The translations under genes and the position numbers were made by a program. This document shows, in pieces, positions 25,190 through 34,705 of a stretch of DNA of 64,000 nt. Source of the stretch: Kordia jejudonensis (lineage in GTDB: Bacteria; Bacteroidota; Bacteroidia; Flavobacteriales; Flavobacteriaceae). The notes below the pieces were generated by a model that worked only from the letters and a program-made list of their open reading frames with translations, searched no databases and had not been told where the DNA came from. How positions within the stretch are numbered: the stretch's first letter is position 1; each line of letters starts with the position of its first letter. The stretch covers positions 1 to 64,000 of the forward strand of contig NZ_LBMG01000010.1 in the NCBI RefSeq assembly GCF_001005315.1. The letters are read 5' to 3'.

Positions 25190-26779
25190 ATGAAAACATT
25201 ACAACATATAGGATTGAGTTTACTATTAGTAGGACTCGCCATTTTTACCATACTTCCATTTGTAGGTTCATACGAACTGAACGCTGAAAAATTTGACGAA
25301 ATTGTCAAAAACAAAGGCATTAAAAGCGAATTGTTTATTGAAGATTTAAAAGCAACCACAGTTGACAAAGAATTTTCAAATCCGTTTTCTTTTTCATCAA
25401 ACATTACAACTGCCATTGCTGACGCGAATGAAAAACACAAAGCAAATAGCGAGTGGGACAAAGTAATTTGGAATAAACCACACAGTTTTTCATACGAAAT
25501 TGCCAAAGATGTCGGTTCAGGACCTGTAAAGGAACATAAAGGATTGTTTTGGTTTTTAACCTTCGGTTTGGGAATAATTGGTGCTTTACTCTTCATCATT
25601 CCACAACTCTACTTGAAACCAATTCCTGGAATTAAAAACAATGGAATTTGGCTCAATGCTTCCACCAATAGAGGTTGGATCGCTTGGTTTGTCTTTGTGT
25701 TCCTTGTCGGATTTTACATTTTGCTCTACTTCTACCCTGATTATATTGTGAACTGGACTTATTTGGTAGATCCGATAAGTCAAAGTATCAGCGGCAATTT
25801 GGCAAGTCAATGGTTTTTATACGGATTCCTATATTGTACAGTAATGACGGTAATGGCAATTCGTATGTATATAAAATATCGTCATAATAAATATCAAATG
25901 CTACGAACGACTTCGGTATTGTTCTTTCAAATTGTATTTGCATTCTTGATTCCAGAAATAATGGTAAGTTTTGAAATGCCTTGGTACGATTTTAAAAATG
26001 CGTTTCCACTAGATTATGATTTCTTTTTCCAATGGAACTTGAAAGAATTAATCAATAGTGGCGCTATCGGAATTTTTATCCTTGTTTGGGGAATTTTATT
26101 AACGATCGTCGTCGTGCCTGTCATGGTGTATTTCTTTGGAAAACGTTGGTACTGTTCATGGGTTTGTGGTTGTGGTGGATTGGCAGAAACACTCGGAGAT
26201 CCGTACCGACAATTATCAGACAAATCCTTAAGATCATGGCAAGTAGAACGTTGGTTGATTCATGGCGTGTTGGTTTTTGCCATCATAATGACAGGAATGA
26301 CTTTGTACGCCTATTTTACGGGAGCAGATATGATATTAGGAATCAAAACACAAACCGTTCAAGATACGTACGGATTCTTAATCGGATCTATCTTTGCGGG
26401 CGTTATCGGAACAGGATTCTACCCAATTTTCGGAAACAGAGTTTGGTGTCGTTTCGGTTGCCCGTTAGCTGCTTATTTGGGAATTGTACAACGTTTCAAA
26501 TCGAAATTTAGAATTACAACGAATGGCGGACAATGTATTTCTTGTGGAAACTGTTCTACGTATTGCGAACAAGGAATTGACGTGAGAGCGTATGCACAAA
26601 AAGGACAAAATATTGTGCGATCATCATGTGTTGGTTGTGGAATTTGTAGTGCCGTTTGCCCAAGAGGAGTTTTAAAATTAGAAAATGGAAGCGACGACGG
26701 AGCAACACGTCACAAAGTTCCTGAAGTTATGTTAGGAAACGATGTTGATTTGTTTCAAATGTTGGAGGATAATAAGTAA
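25190..26779 (+). CDS. Membrane 4Fe-4S polyferredoxin (NapH/CcoG-like)
   Basis: A 529-residue protein with about six transmembrane segments. Cys motifs at CSWVCGCGGLAE and CRFGCPLAA resemble the NapH/NosR-type membrane CX3CP sites, and two ferredoxin clusters follow: CISCGNCSTYCEQ and CVGCGICSAVCPRG. It ends in the cytoplasm. It probably takes electrons from the flavoprotein encoded 9 bp upstream and passes them across or within the membrane. The terminal acceptor is not visible. It could also be an iron-sulfur membrane reductase of the NosR type, but there is no FMN-binding domain. Confidence 0.87.
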   Translation: MKTLQHIGLSLLLVGLAIFTILPFVGSYELNAEKFDEIVKNKGIKSELFIEDLKATTVDKEFSNPFSFSSNITTAIADANEKHKANSEWDKVIWNKPHSFSYEIAKDVGSGPVKEHKGLFWFLTFGLGIIGALLFIIPQLYLKPIPGIKNNGIWLNASTNRGWIAWFVFVFLVGFYILLYFYPDYIVNWTYLVDPISQSISGNLASQWFLYGFLYCTVMTVMAIRMYIKYRHNKYQMLRTTSVLFFQIVFAFLIPEIMVSFEMPWYDFKNAFPLDYDFFFQWNLKELINSGAIGIFILVWGILLTIVVVPVMVYFFGKRWYCSWVCGCGGLAETLGDPYRQLSDKSLRSWQVERWLIHGVLVFAIIMTGMTLYAYFTGADMILGIKTQTVQDTYGFLIGSIFAGVIGTGFYPIFGNRVWCRFGCPLAAYLGIVQRFKSKFRITTNGGQCISCGNCSTYCEQGIDVRAYAQKGQNIVRSSCVGCGICSAVCPRGVLKLENGSDDGATRHKVPEVMLGNDVDLFQMLEDNK

Positions 26780-26806
26780 TGAGAAATTAGTATTGAGATA
26801 GAACTT

Positions 26807-26871
26807 TCATTCCGCACTTATTGCAGAATCCAAGAACTATTAATATAGATTCCTGCCTGCGCAGGAATGAC
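26807..26871. repeat. TCATTCCGC...GGAATGAC palindromic element (copy)
   Basis: A 65-bp copy: TCATTCCGCACTTATTGCAGAATCC on the left and GATTCCTGCCTGCGCAGGAATGAC on the right, whose CCTGC-GCAGG arms form a hairpin. It lies just after the polyferredoxin stop codon. Confidence 0.8.
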
Positions 26872-26891
26872 AAAATTATAGAATAAGAATT

Positions 26892-27368
26892 ATGAAACAC
26901 CTATTAATCATTATATGTTTCTGCGTCACATTCAGCGTAAGCGGACAAAAAAAATATCATAAAAGTTATTACGACAACGGACAATTGAAGGAAGAAGGTT
27001 GGATGAAAAATAATATCAAAACCAACTATTGGAAGTTTTATTACGAAAATGGTGTTGTGCAAAAAGAAGGTAGTTTCAAAAATGGGAAACCAAACAAATA
27101 TTGGTACTTTTATCGCGAAAATAAAACGAAGCTACGCGAAGGACATTATGTGAAAGGTGTAAAAAGTAAATGGTGGCTTTTTTATGATGAAAATGAAAAA
27201 GTAAATCATAAATGCCAATTGAAAAACAATCAAAAAAATGGATACTGTTTACGATATAAAAATGAAGAACTCGTAAGCGCTGAAAAGTATAAAAACGGCA
27301 AAAAAATTGGCGAGTGGACAGATTTGAAGAGTTTTAAAAAAGAAAATAGTGTTTGGGATTTGAGGTAG
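26892..27368 (+). CDS. YwqK/MORN-like repeat protein, secreted
   Basis: A 158-residue protein with a signal peptide (MKHLLIIICFCVTFSVSG). About five tandem units of the MORN-like type follow: YYDNGQLKEEGW, YYENGVVQKEGSF, YRENKTKLREGHY, YDENEKVNHKC, and YKNEELVSAEKY. Database entries call such proteins YwqK-family antitoxins, but the relationship to a toxin is not established, and I see no toxin gene next to it. It is likely an envelope repeat protein. It is flanked by palindromic repeats on both sides. Confidence 0.75.
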   Translation: MKHLLIIICFCVTFSVSGQKKYHKSYYDNGQLKEEGWMKNNIKTNYWKFYYENGVVQKEGSFKNGKPNKYWYFYRENKTKLREGHYVKGVKSKWWLFYDENEKVNHKCQLKNNQKNGYCLRYKNEELVSAEKYKNGKKIGEWTDLKSFKKENSVWDLR

Positions 27369-27508
27369 ATTGGTTTTTTGGTTTTGGGTCTTGGGTCTTG
27401 GGTTTTCAACAAAACGTCAGTTCGAATGTCCTGAACTTGATTTAGGATCTATCGAAAACTCCTTTTAAAACTAGAAATACCAAAAAAAAACTAAAACTGA
27501 GAAGATGT

Positions 27509-27575
27509 GTCATTCAGCACTTGATGCGGAATCCACTTTGAATTAAATATAGATTCCTGCCTGCACAGGAATGAC
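27509..27575. repeat. GTCATTCAGC...GGAATGAC palindromic element (copy)
   Basis: A 67-bp copy with left GTCATTCAGCACTTGATGCGGAATCC and right GATTCCTGCCTGCACAGGAATGAC, immediately upstream of the glycosyltransferase operon. A related degenerate piece (GTCAGTTCGAATGTCCTGAAC) lies at about 27416. Confidence 0.8.
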
Positions 27576-27594
27576 AAAACAGAAGTAAAATAAT

Positions 27595-28281
27595 ATGATT
27601 ATAAAAGTCATTATTCCTGCATACAATGAAGAGGATTCTATTGCGAATGTGATACAGGAAATACCAAAAAATGTAACGGAAGTTATTGTGGTCAGCAATA
27701 ATTCAACAGATAATACTGAACTAAATGCACAAACGGCTGGTGCAACAGTTTTAAAAGAACCCCAAAAAGGCTATGGATATGCTTGTTTAAAAGGAATGGA
27801 ATACATTGCTAATCAACATGTAAAACCTGATATTTTAGTGTTTTTGGATGGCGATTATTCCGATTATCCAGAAGAATTGACAAAAATAGTTGCCCCAATT
27901 ATTGAAGATGATATCGATTTTGTTATTGGTTCAAGAGTAAAAAAATTACGCGAAGACGGTTCCATGACACCACAACAAGTCTTCGGAAACTGGCTTGCTA
28001 CCTTTTTGATGAAACTATTTTTTGGCGCTAAATTTACAGACTTAGGTCCATTTAGAGCTATAAAATACCAGAAGCTTTTACAGTTGCAAATGGAAGACAA
28101 AACTTATGGCTGGACGGTAGAAATGCAGCTCAAAGCATTGAAACAGAAATTATCATACACAGAAGTTCCTGTAAAATATAAGAAGAGAATTGGCGTCTCA
28201 AAAGTTTCAGGAACCGTAAAAGGTACTATATTTGCTGGCGTAAAAATTTTAGGTTGGATTTTTAAATATAGTTTTAAATAG
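27595..28281 (+). CDS. Family 2 glycosyltransferase (dolichyl-phosphate mannosyltransferase/GtrB-like)
   Basis: A 228-residue GT-A enzyme: VIIPAYNEEDSIANVI, VVSNNSTDNTE, and the DxD motif in VFLDGDYSDYP. A GPFRAIKY segment follows, and VPVKYKKRIGVSKVSG matches polyprenyl-phosphate sugar transferases. It lacks C-terminal membrane helices, so it is soluble or peripheral. The next gene begins right after the stop codon and a third overlaps by 4 bp, so the three act in one pathway, probably making a lipid-linked sugar and an envelope glycan. Confidence 0.88.
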   Translation: MIIKVIIPAYNEEDSIANVIQEIPKNVTEVIVVSNNSTDNTELNAQTAGATVLKEPQKGYGYACLKGMEYIANQHVKPDILVFLDGDYSDYPEELTKIVAPIIEDDIDFVIGSRVKKLREDGSMTPQQVFGNWLATFLMKLFFGAKFTDLGPFRAIKYQKLLQLQMEDKTYGWTVEMQLKALKQKLSYTEVPVKYKKRIGVSKVSGTVKGTIFAGVKILGWIFKYSFK

Positions 28282-29787
28282 ATGGAATTTGATGCAGAGT
28301 TTTTTAAACTAGCGTTGTCTTTTTTTATAATGGCAATATATTCAATTGCGCTGATACTGATTTTAATGTACAGTTTGGCACAGTTGAACTTGTTAGTCAA
28401 TTACTTGAAAGCAAAAAAGAATGAAGATACATGCCCAAAGTTTGATTTAAACAATCCAAATGAAGTTCCGTATGTAACTATTCAGCTTCCTGTGTACAAC
28501 GAATTGTATGTTATGGAACGTTTGCTCGATAATATTGCTGAAATCGATTATCCAACCGAGAAACTTGAAATTCAAGTGTTAGACGATTCCACAGATGAAT
28601 CCGTACTTTCTACAGCTGAAAAAATTAACGAACTCAAAGCAAAAGGACTTGATATTTTACACATTCGTCGTGAAGATCGTACAGGTTTTAAAGCTGGTGC
28701 ATTGAAAGAAGGCTTAGTTGACGCCAAAGGAGAATTCATTGCTATTTTTGATGCTGATTTCTTGCCGAAAAAAGATTGGCTCAAACAAACGATTCCGTAT
28801 TTTAAAGATGAAGAAATCGGCGTGGTACAAACACGTTGGGGACATATAAACCGCGATTATTCATTGTTAACCAAGATTCAGGCATTCGCGCTCGACGCAC
28901 ATTTTACGCTAGAACAAGTAGGGAGAAATTCTAAAGGACATTTTATCAACTTTAATGGAACTGCCGGAATTTGGCGTAAAACCTGCATTATTGACGCGGG
29001 AAACTGGGAAGGCGACACCTTAACCGAAGATTTAGATTTGAGTTACCGCGCACAGTTGAAAAACTGGAAGTTTAAGTATTTAGAAGATGTAGAAACGCCT
29101 GCCGAATTGCCTGTAGTGATTAGTGCGGCACGTTCGCAACAATTCCGCTGGAATAAAGGTGGCGCAGAGAATTTCCGAAAAATGATAAAGCGAGTTATTT
29201 TTTCAAAAAACATCTCTTTTAAAACAAAAATTCACGGAATTTTACACTTACTCAATAGTACCATGTTTTTAAATGTGTTGATTGTTGGCGTGTTGAGCAT
29301 TCCCATGTTATACATCAAAAACACCTACGGACATTTAGAAATTTACTTTACCATTTCAAGTTTCTTTATCATTAGTACCATCATATTTTTCGTGTGTTTT
29401 TGGTTTCCATACAAACGCGTACAAGGTGGCGGTTTCCTAAATTTTATAGATTATATAAAGATGTTTTTTACTTTTTTTTCTGTAGCGATGGGATTTTCCG
29501 TTCACAACTCAGTTGCCGTGTTGGAAGGTCATATGGGAAAACGAAGTGAATTTGTACGAACACCAAAATTCAACATTAAAACGTTGAAAGATTCTTGGAA
29601 AAACAACAAATACATCAAAAAGAAAATTTCAACAAATACGATTATTGAAGCGTTTTTAATGATCTATTTTTTGTTCGGAATGTACAGCGCATATCCGTTA
29701 AATGACTTCGGATTATTTCCGTTTCACTTAATGTTATTCTTAGGCTTTGCCTTTGTGTTTTTTAATTCGATTCGTTCCAAAGTGTGA
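28282..29787 (+). CDS. Membrane-embedded processive family 2 glycosyltransferase (cellulose-synthase-like)
   Basis: A 501-residue protein. There is one N-terminal membrane helix, then a GT-A domain with VLDDSTDES, the DxD motif FDADFLP, TEDLDLSYRA, and QQFRWNKGG (QxxRW). Several C-terminal membrane helices follow. The D, DxD, TED, QxxRW set marks a processive beta-glycan synthase of the BcsA/CslA type. There is no PilZ domain, so cyclic-di-GMP control is not evident. It directly abuts the upstream gene and overlaps the downstream GTG start. Confidence 0.88.
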   Translation: MEFDAEFFKLALSFFIMAIYSIALILILMYSLAQLNLLVNYLKAKKNEDTCPKFDLNNPNEVPYVTIQLPVYNELYVMERLLDNIAEIDYPTEKLEIQVLDDSTDESVLSTAEKINELKAKGLDILHIRREDRTGFKAGALKEGLVDAKGEFIAIFDADFLPKKDWLKQTIPYFKDEEIGVVQTRWGHINRDYSLLTKIQAFALDAHFTLEQVGRNSKGHFINFNGTAGIWRKTCIIDAGNWEGDTLTEDLDLSYRAQLKNWKFKYLEDVETPAELPVVISAARSQQFRWNKGGAENFRKMIKRVIFSKNISFKTKIHGILHLLNSTMFLNVLIVGVLSIPMLYIKNTYGHLEIYFTISSFFIISTIIFFVCFWFPYKRVQGGGFLNFIDYIKMFFTFFSVAMGFSVHNSVAVLEGHMGKRSEFVRTPKFNIKTLKDSWKNNKYIKKKISTNTIIEAFLMIYFLFGMYSAYPLNDFGLFPFHLMLFLGFAFVFFNSIRSKV

Positions 29788-31181
29788 TTGCTTCCGCAGC
29801 GAAATATCACAAAATTTCCATTGTACTTGTGCTTCTCAGCGCCTTTGTATACTACTACATTGGCTATCCATTAATTCGAACTGATGTTACCATTTTAATT
29901 TCGGTATACAGTATTGCTTTTCTAAGTTTTCTTGGATTGATTACGTTAGAAAAGTCCAATTTTATGTTCCTTACGGGAATTGCCATTGTGCTGAGATTGG
30001 TTTTTGCAGGAAGTATTCCAAACTTATCACAAGATTTTTACCGTTTTATTTGGGATGGAAGAATGCTCATTGCTGGCTGGAATCCGTATTTGTACTTGCC
30101 AAACGATTTGATGGCTTCTGGAACGGCACCAATCGCGGAAGCGCAAGAATTATTTGACGGAATGGGCAATTTGAGTGCTTCACATTACACCAATTATCCG
30201 CCTATAAATCAATTGTGTTTTGCAATTGCTGGTTTCTTTTCAGGAAAAAGCATCCTAGGTTCCGTTGTCATTTTACGAATGATCATCATTGCAGCAGACA
30301 TTGGAACGCTGTATTTCGGCAAGAAATTATTGGAACGCTTAAATATTCCTATCAAAAATATTTGGTTGTACATTCTGAATCCGTTTATTATTATTGAACT
30401 TACAGGAAATCTACATTTTGAAGGTGTTATGATTTTCTTTTTAGTTTGGAGTTTGTATTTGTTACACAAAGGATTTTGGAAATGGGCAGCCGTTGTATTG
30501 GCATTATCCATTTCTGTAAAATTGATTCCGCTGATTTTTCTACCGCTATTTTTTCAATGGTTTACCAAGCATACAGTTTCAGAATTCTCTAAAAATACTT
30601 TTTCAACCATTTGGAAAGGAATATTACAATTGCTTGTTTTTTACGCAATTGTCATCGGCACCATTGTCGTTTTATTTTTACCGTTTCTTTCTCAACAATT
30701 TATTGAAAACTATCAAGCGACTGTTGGATTGTGGTTTCAAAATTTCGAATTCAACGCAAGTATATATTACATTGTACGCTGGATTGGTTATCAAATGGTA
30801 GGTTGGAATATGATTGCTACTATTGGTAAAATTATACCAATTATCGTATTGCTTTTCGTTATCGGAATCAGTCTATTTCGAAATAATACAAGTTTTCAAA
30901 AAACGATTACGGCCTTCCTTTTTGGGCTTTCGTTTTACTTTTTTACGACGACAACCATGCATCCTTGGTATTTGGCAACTTTGCTTGTGTTGAGTGTTTT
31001 TACCAATTATCGTTTTACGGTTGTTTGGTCATTTATGATCATTTTTAGTTATACCGCATATAGAAATGAAGGTTATGCAGAAAATTTAGCGTTTGTAGCA
31101 TTTGAATATGTCGTTGTATATGGTTTTATAGTGTACGAAATTTGGAATCAGACGAAGAAAAAACCACTACTTTCTTCTTAA
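29784..31181 (+). CDS. GT-C-type membrane glycosyltransferase (GT87/DUF2029-like mannosyltransferase)
   Basis: A 465-residue polytopic protein with about 11-12 hydrophobic helices. An acidic loop motif, DFYRFIWDGRMLIAGWNPYLYLP, follows the first helices and is typical of GT-C enzymes using polyprenyl-phosphate sugars. It starts with GTG (GTGA overlap with the upstream stop). The likely donor is the lipid-linked sugar made by the GT2 encoded first in the operon. The acceptor is probably a periplasmic glycan or lipid. Confidence 0.82.
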   Translation: MIASAAKYHKISIVLVLLSAFVYYYIGYPLIRTDVTILISVYSIAFLSFLGLITLEKSNFMFLTGIAIVLRLVFAGSIPNLSQDFYRFIWDGRMLIAGWNPYLYLPNDLMASGTAPIAEAQELFDGMGNLSASHYTNYPPINQLCFAIAGFFSGKSILGSVVILRMIIIAADIGTLYFGKKLLERLNIPIKNIWLYILNPFIIIELTGNLHFEGVMIFFLVWSLYLLHKGFWKWAAVVLALSISVKLIPLIFLPLFFQWFTKHTVSEFSKNTFSTIWKGILQLLVFYAIVIGTIVVLFLPFLSQQFIENYQATVGLWFQNFEFNASIYYIVRWIGYQMVGWNMIATIGKIIPIIVLLFVIGISLFRNNTSFQKTITAFLFGLSFYFFTTTTMHPWYLATLLVLSVFTNYRFTVVWSFMIIFSYTAYRNEGYAENLAFVAFEYVVVYGFIVYEIWNQTKKKPLLSS

Positions 31182-31243
31182 ATCGCTGATTTTCTTCACT
31201 TTTTTTCAGTAATTTTATAGTGAAACCAATATTTTATTTTGTT

Positions 31244-31966
31244 ATGAAAATAGTACGACTGTTACCAATAGCCTTTTTATTCATGTTTAGTGCTTCATTA
31301 TTTGCACAAATTAGTGGCGCACCGAGAGAGTTTGAAAGTACGTCACAGATTTATGATAAACTCCGAGATTTTTTAAATCAAAAAGAAAAAGATCCGTATG
31401 AAATTGATTGGGATAATGTAAAAGGAAGTCCGTATTTGTATGAAAAATATAAAGTAGGAACATTTTTTATTGGAGATAAATCGTATGGACAATTAATGGT
31501 GAGATTTAACACTTATAGTGATGAAATTGAACTACTTACTGAAGATGGAGAAGAAACTGGCGCATTGAGAAAAGTAGAAAATTCTAGAGTTGAATTTGGA
31601 AATGAAACTTTAAAATTATTCAAATATAATACTGAAGAAGGATACGAAGAAGAAGGTTATTTTTTGGTATTGAGTGAACAGGAAAATATTTCTTTATTAC
31701 TCCGAAAAAAATGTGTGTTTTCTCCTAATGAGAAGGCATTAACAGCAAATCAGGCAGATAGAGCGGCAAAATTTACACAATACGATCGCTATTATATTGT
31801 GAAAGATGGTGCCAAACCAGTACAAGTTGATCCAAAAAAGAAAGCTATTTTGAAGTTATTTCCAGCTAAGAAAGAGGAAATTAAAAAATATATAAAGTCT
31901 GAAAATTTAAAATTAAAAAGACAAGAAGATTTTGCGAAATTGATAACCTATTTAGCGTCTATTTAG
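31244..31966 (+). CDS. Uncharacterised secreted protein
   Basis: A 240-residue protein with a signal peptide ending near SLFAQ. ATG 31244 gives a standard signal, whereas the upstream GTG (31220) does not. The rest is charged and beta-strand rich: YLYEKYKVGTFFIGDKSYG, VRFNTYSDEIELL, followed by a Lys-rich helical C-terminus. I do not recognise a named family, although this layout occurs in many Flavobacteriaceae envelope proteins. It is convergent with the response regulator gene across a shared terminator. Confidence 0.68.
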   Translation: MKIVRLLPIAFLFMFSASLFAQISGAPREFESTSQIYDKLRDFLNQKEKDPYEIDWDNVKGSPYLYEKYKVGTFFIGDKSYGQLMVRFNTYSDEIELLTEDGEETGALRKVENSRVEFGNETLKLFKYNTEEGYEEEGYFLVLSEQENISLLLRKKCVFSPNEKALTANQADRAAKFTQYDRYYIVKDGAKPVQVDPKKKAILKLFPAKKEEIKKYIKSENLKLKRQEDFAKLITYLASI

Positions 31967-31989
31967 CAAAAGATACGACATCCTATAAC

Positions 31990-32034
31990 AAAAATCCGTT
32001 TCAAATGTTTTGCACAGAAAGTAACGGATTTTTT
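31990..32034. terminator. Bidirectional terminator between convergent genes
   Basis: AAAATCCGTT (31991-32000) pairs with AACGGATTTT (32023-32032), with a T-run after the right arm and an A-run before the left, so it can end transcripts from both sides. Confidence 0.75.
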
Positions 32035-32040
32035 GTTTTT

Positions 32041-32706
32041 TTAGATCAAACCTAAATCTTTTGCATTAGCTATTAAATGCACAGCATTGTTGGCTTTGAA
32101 GTAAATTTTAAGCTTACTTACACGCTTTTCTATGGTACTTAAGCTATTTGGCGAAATGCTGCGTTCGCGTAAATCTTCTGCAATTTCATCTTGATTCATT
32201 CCTTGAGAAAGTAATTTTAGCAATCCAATGTCGTAATCATCGATTTCCATATTCTTTTTATTGCTCAACGCTATTTTTACTTCAGGAGAAAGATGCGTTT
32301 TTCCATTTGAAACGGCTTTGATAGCTTTGATTAGTTCTTTTAAACTTTTACGACCTTTACACACATACGCATCAATTTTATGCTTGTTGAAAAGTCTACG
32401 TACACGTTGTAGTTTATCTTCCACGGAATATACAATTACTTTAATGTCTGGTTGATCTTCTTTTATTTTTATGAGTAACTCTTCTCCAGAAGTTAATTGT
32501 TGTTTTCTGTGATCTTCTTTAAAAGATAAATCTGTGATTAACAATTGGTACGGCGCATTGTCTTTGCGAGCTTTTCTGGCTTTTAGATCAGCATCATCAC
32601 AATACTGAGCTTGGTCAATTGTAGCGATTTCCAATTCGGAAAGTGCAGTTAGGACACCTGTATTGATGTCATCCATATCTTCGGCAATTAATACTTTAGT
32701 AAACAT
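32041..32706 (-). CDS. LuxR/NarL-type response regulator
   Basis: A 221-residue regulator. The receiver domain has KVLIAEDMDDIN (acidic pocket), LLITDLSF (phospho-acceptor Asp), VIVYSVED, and a conserved Lys near VCKGRKS. The C-terminal HTH contains LKLLSQGMNQDEIAEDL and SPNSLSTIEKRVSKLKIYF, as in LuxR-type domains. Start at 32706, 10 bp after the histidine kinase stop codon; longer in-frame starts would overlap the kinase gene. It is clearly the cognate regulator of the upstream TPR histidine kinase. Targets are unknown. Confidence 0.85.
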   Translation of the reverse strand: MFTKVLIAEDMDDINTGVLTALSELEIATIDQAQYCDDADLKARKARKDNAPYQLLITDLSFKEDHRKQQLTSGEELLIKIKEDQPDIKVIVYSVEDKLQRVRRLFNKHKIDAYVCKGRKSLKELIKAIKAVSNGKTHLSPEVKIALSNKKNMEIDDYDIGLLKLLSQGMNQDEIAEDLRERSISPNSLSTIEKRVSKLKIYFKANNAVHLIANAKDLGLI

Positions 32707-32716
32707 AGGCAATCTA

Positions 32717-34675
32717 TCATAATGGAACATTGATATTAAACTTACATCCTTGATGAAATTCTGTATCAAAAGTAAGTTTTCCTTTAATTGCATGAATACG
32801 GTTTTCCGCATTCTTAAGTCCTCCCTTGGAAATTTTTTCTGAAAAACCATCTCCATTATCCGAAAATTGAATCAATAATTCTTTTTTCTTTTTTTCTATA
32901 GAAACCGCCACAAGCGTAGCATTGCTGTGCTTTTTCGTATTGGTCAACAATTCTTGCAGTACTCGATATAAGGTAATTTTGACATGTGAAGAAATTCCGT
33001 TCCAAATAGTTTCATCATAGCGTTTTAGAATCACATTTACGGTATCAGATTGGTAACTAGTAAACAAATTGATCAATTCATCAGGGAATTCTTTACCAGT
33101 TTCTACACTTCTATTTTGCTTAGAAATATCGCGTGCATTGTGATAAATCATTTCTAATTTGTCCAATACATTTTCTTTATCTGGATCAGATGTTTCTAAT
33201 TTTGCCAACAAATTATGAATATCATTGGCGAGTTCGTCGTGTACTTTCGCAGAAATACGTACTTCTGTATTGTGAACTGTTTTTACTTTTTCAATTTTAT
33301 GACGACGTTTTATTTTTTGGTAGATGAAGTAGGTTGCTATAATTAGTATAAGCAGCGTAAGCAATAAAAGTAAATTACCTGCTTTTGTTTTTTCAGCAGC
33401 TCTACTTGTTTCTAGTTCTTTCCGTTCTGCCGCAAGTCTTTTCTTTTCTGAGGAATCAAAGTCAAATTTCACATTCGCAATCAAACTCTGCATTGTATAC
33501 TCTTTTTGCTTAATTCTTTTTCTTATGTTTTGATATTCATGAAAATCACTAACATTGAAACTAATATCCATTCTTGTTGCTAATGCTTCACTTACTGCAT
33601 TTTTATTTTCTAATCCTCTAGCATAAAAAATAGATTCATTAATATATTCAATAGCTTTAGGTTTGTTGTATTCTTTATATAACTGCGCTAATTTTAAATA
33701 AATTGAATGTAAACCCGATTTATATCCTAACTTTTTATTAACAGCTAAAGATTTCATTAATAATGAATTAGAATTCTCATTATATCCCTTTTGCTTATAA
33801 ATAGCATGTGCTAAATTCCCATTAATACGTGCTATTTGTTGTTCAGACAGTTTGTCTCTTTTATTTACTAATAAATCTTCGTAAACTTTTATTGCCTCAT
33901 CATATAATTCTTTTTCTTTAAGAATATTTGCCTTTGTATTATTGTAGTCAATTAAAGTTTTTAATTTTATTTTTTTAATAACTTCTGGAGCTTTCACTAA
34001 ATTTAATGCTTGATTTATTCTATGTTCCGCGGTAGCTAAATCTCCCTGCTCTTTTGCAGAAACAGCAATGCTATAGTAAAGCTTACTTTTGAGTATATAT
34101 TCAGAAGTATTTTCAATATATTTTAATCCTTCTAATGCTGATGACTGACTTTCTCCAAAACTTCCTATTTTTTTTTCAAGTTCAGATATAGCCAAGAGCG
34201 TATTAGCAACTTCTTTTGCATCTCCAATTTTTAGAAATAATTCTTTTGAAGAGGTATAGTTTTTATAGGCTAATTCAAAATTCCCGATACTTTTCTTAAT
34301 AAAGCCTTTACGATGTAAAGCCTTCGCCATTCCAAAACTATCTTTCATTTTTCCAGAAAATGCATAATATTTGTCTGAATATGCAAATGCAGAATCATAC
34401 ATTTTTTGATTTTCATAAAGATGAGATAGACTAGAATACTCAAATTGTATAGAAATTGAGTCTTTTAATTTAAGTGCTTCTTTAAGTGCTTTCTTTTGGA
34501 ATAAAACGGCTTTTTGATATTCTCTTTTCTTTAAATATATAGCCGCAGAATCTTCATGCTGAATGATAATAGGCGCAAACACAGGCTTTTCAGTAGTTAC
34601 TTTATCATCACAAGAGACAAAAAAGGTCATTCCTAATACAAATAAAAAGAAGGATGTCACTGGTAGTAGTTTCAT
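32717..34675 (-). CDS. TPR-containing sensor histidine kinase (NarL-system type), lipoprotein-like N-terminus
   Basis: A 652-residue kinase. The N-terminus carries a signal with a VSC lipobox-type Cys. Residues about 50-400 form TPR repeats (EYQKAVLFQKKALKEAL and similar). A transmembrane helix (LLLLLTLLILIIATYFIYQ) follows, then a HisKA_3-like dimerisation segment (ISAKVHDELANDIHNLLAKL, with the phospho-His), and a HATPase domain with ELLTNTKKHSNA (N-box) and FSDNGDGF (G-box). The TPR region is a periplasmic sensor of unknown ligand. It is followed by its regulator and preceded by a tiny lipoprotein. Confidence 0.88.
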   Translation of the reverse strand: MKLLPVTSFFLFVLGMTFFVSCDDKVTTEKPVFAPIIIQHEDSAAIYLKKREYQKAVLFQKKALKEALKLKDSISIQFEYSSLSHLYENQKMYDSAFAYSDKYYAFSGKMKDSFGMAKALHRKGFIKKSIGNFELAYKNYTSSKELFLKIGDAKEVANTLLAISELEKKIGSFGESQSSALEGLKYIENTSEYILKSKLYYSIAVSAKEQGDLATAEHRINQALNLVKAPEVIKKIKLKTLIDYNNTKANILKEKELYDEAIKVYEDLLVNKRDKLSEQQIARINGNLAHAIYKQKGYNENSNSLLMKSLAVNKKLGYKSGLHSIYLKLAQLYKEYNKPKAIEYINESIFYARGLENKNAVSEALATRMDISFNVSDFHEYQNIRKRIKQKEYTMQSLIANVKFDFDSSEKKRLAAERKELETSRAAEKTKAGNLLLLLTLLILIIATYFIYQKIKRRHKIEKVKTVHNTEVRISAKVHDELANDIHNLLAKLETSDPDKENVLDKLEMIYHNARDISKQNRSVETGKEFPDELINLFTSYQSDTVNVILKRYDETIWNGISSHVKITLYRVLQELLTNTKKHSNATLVAVSIEKKKKELLIQFSDNGDGFSEKISKGGLKNAENRIHAIKGKLTFDTEFHQGCKFNINVPL

Positions 34676-34705
34676 CCTTCTAAAATAGTAAAAATATCAT
34701 TACAA

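Noticed and set aside
26892-27368. Toxin-antitoxin pair based on the YwqK antitoxin label
   Set aside because: No toxin gene adjacent; a signal peptide and repeat structure fit an envelope protein better.
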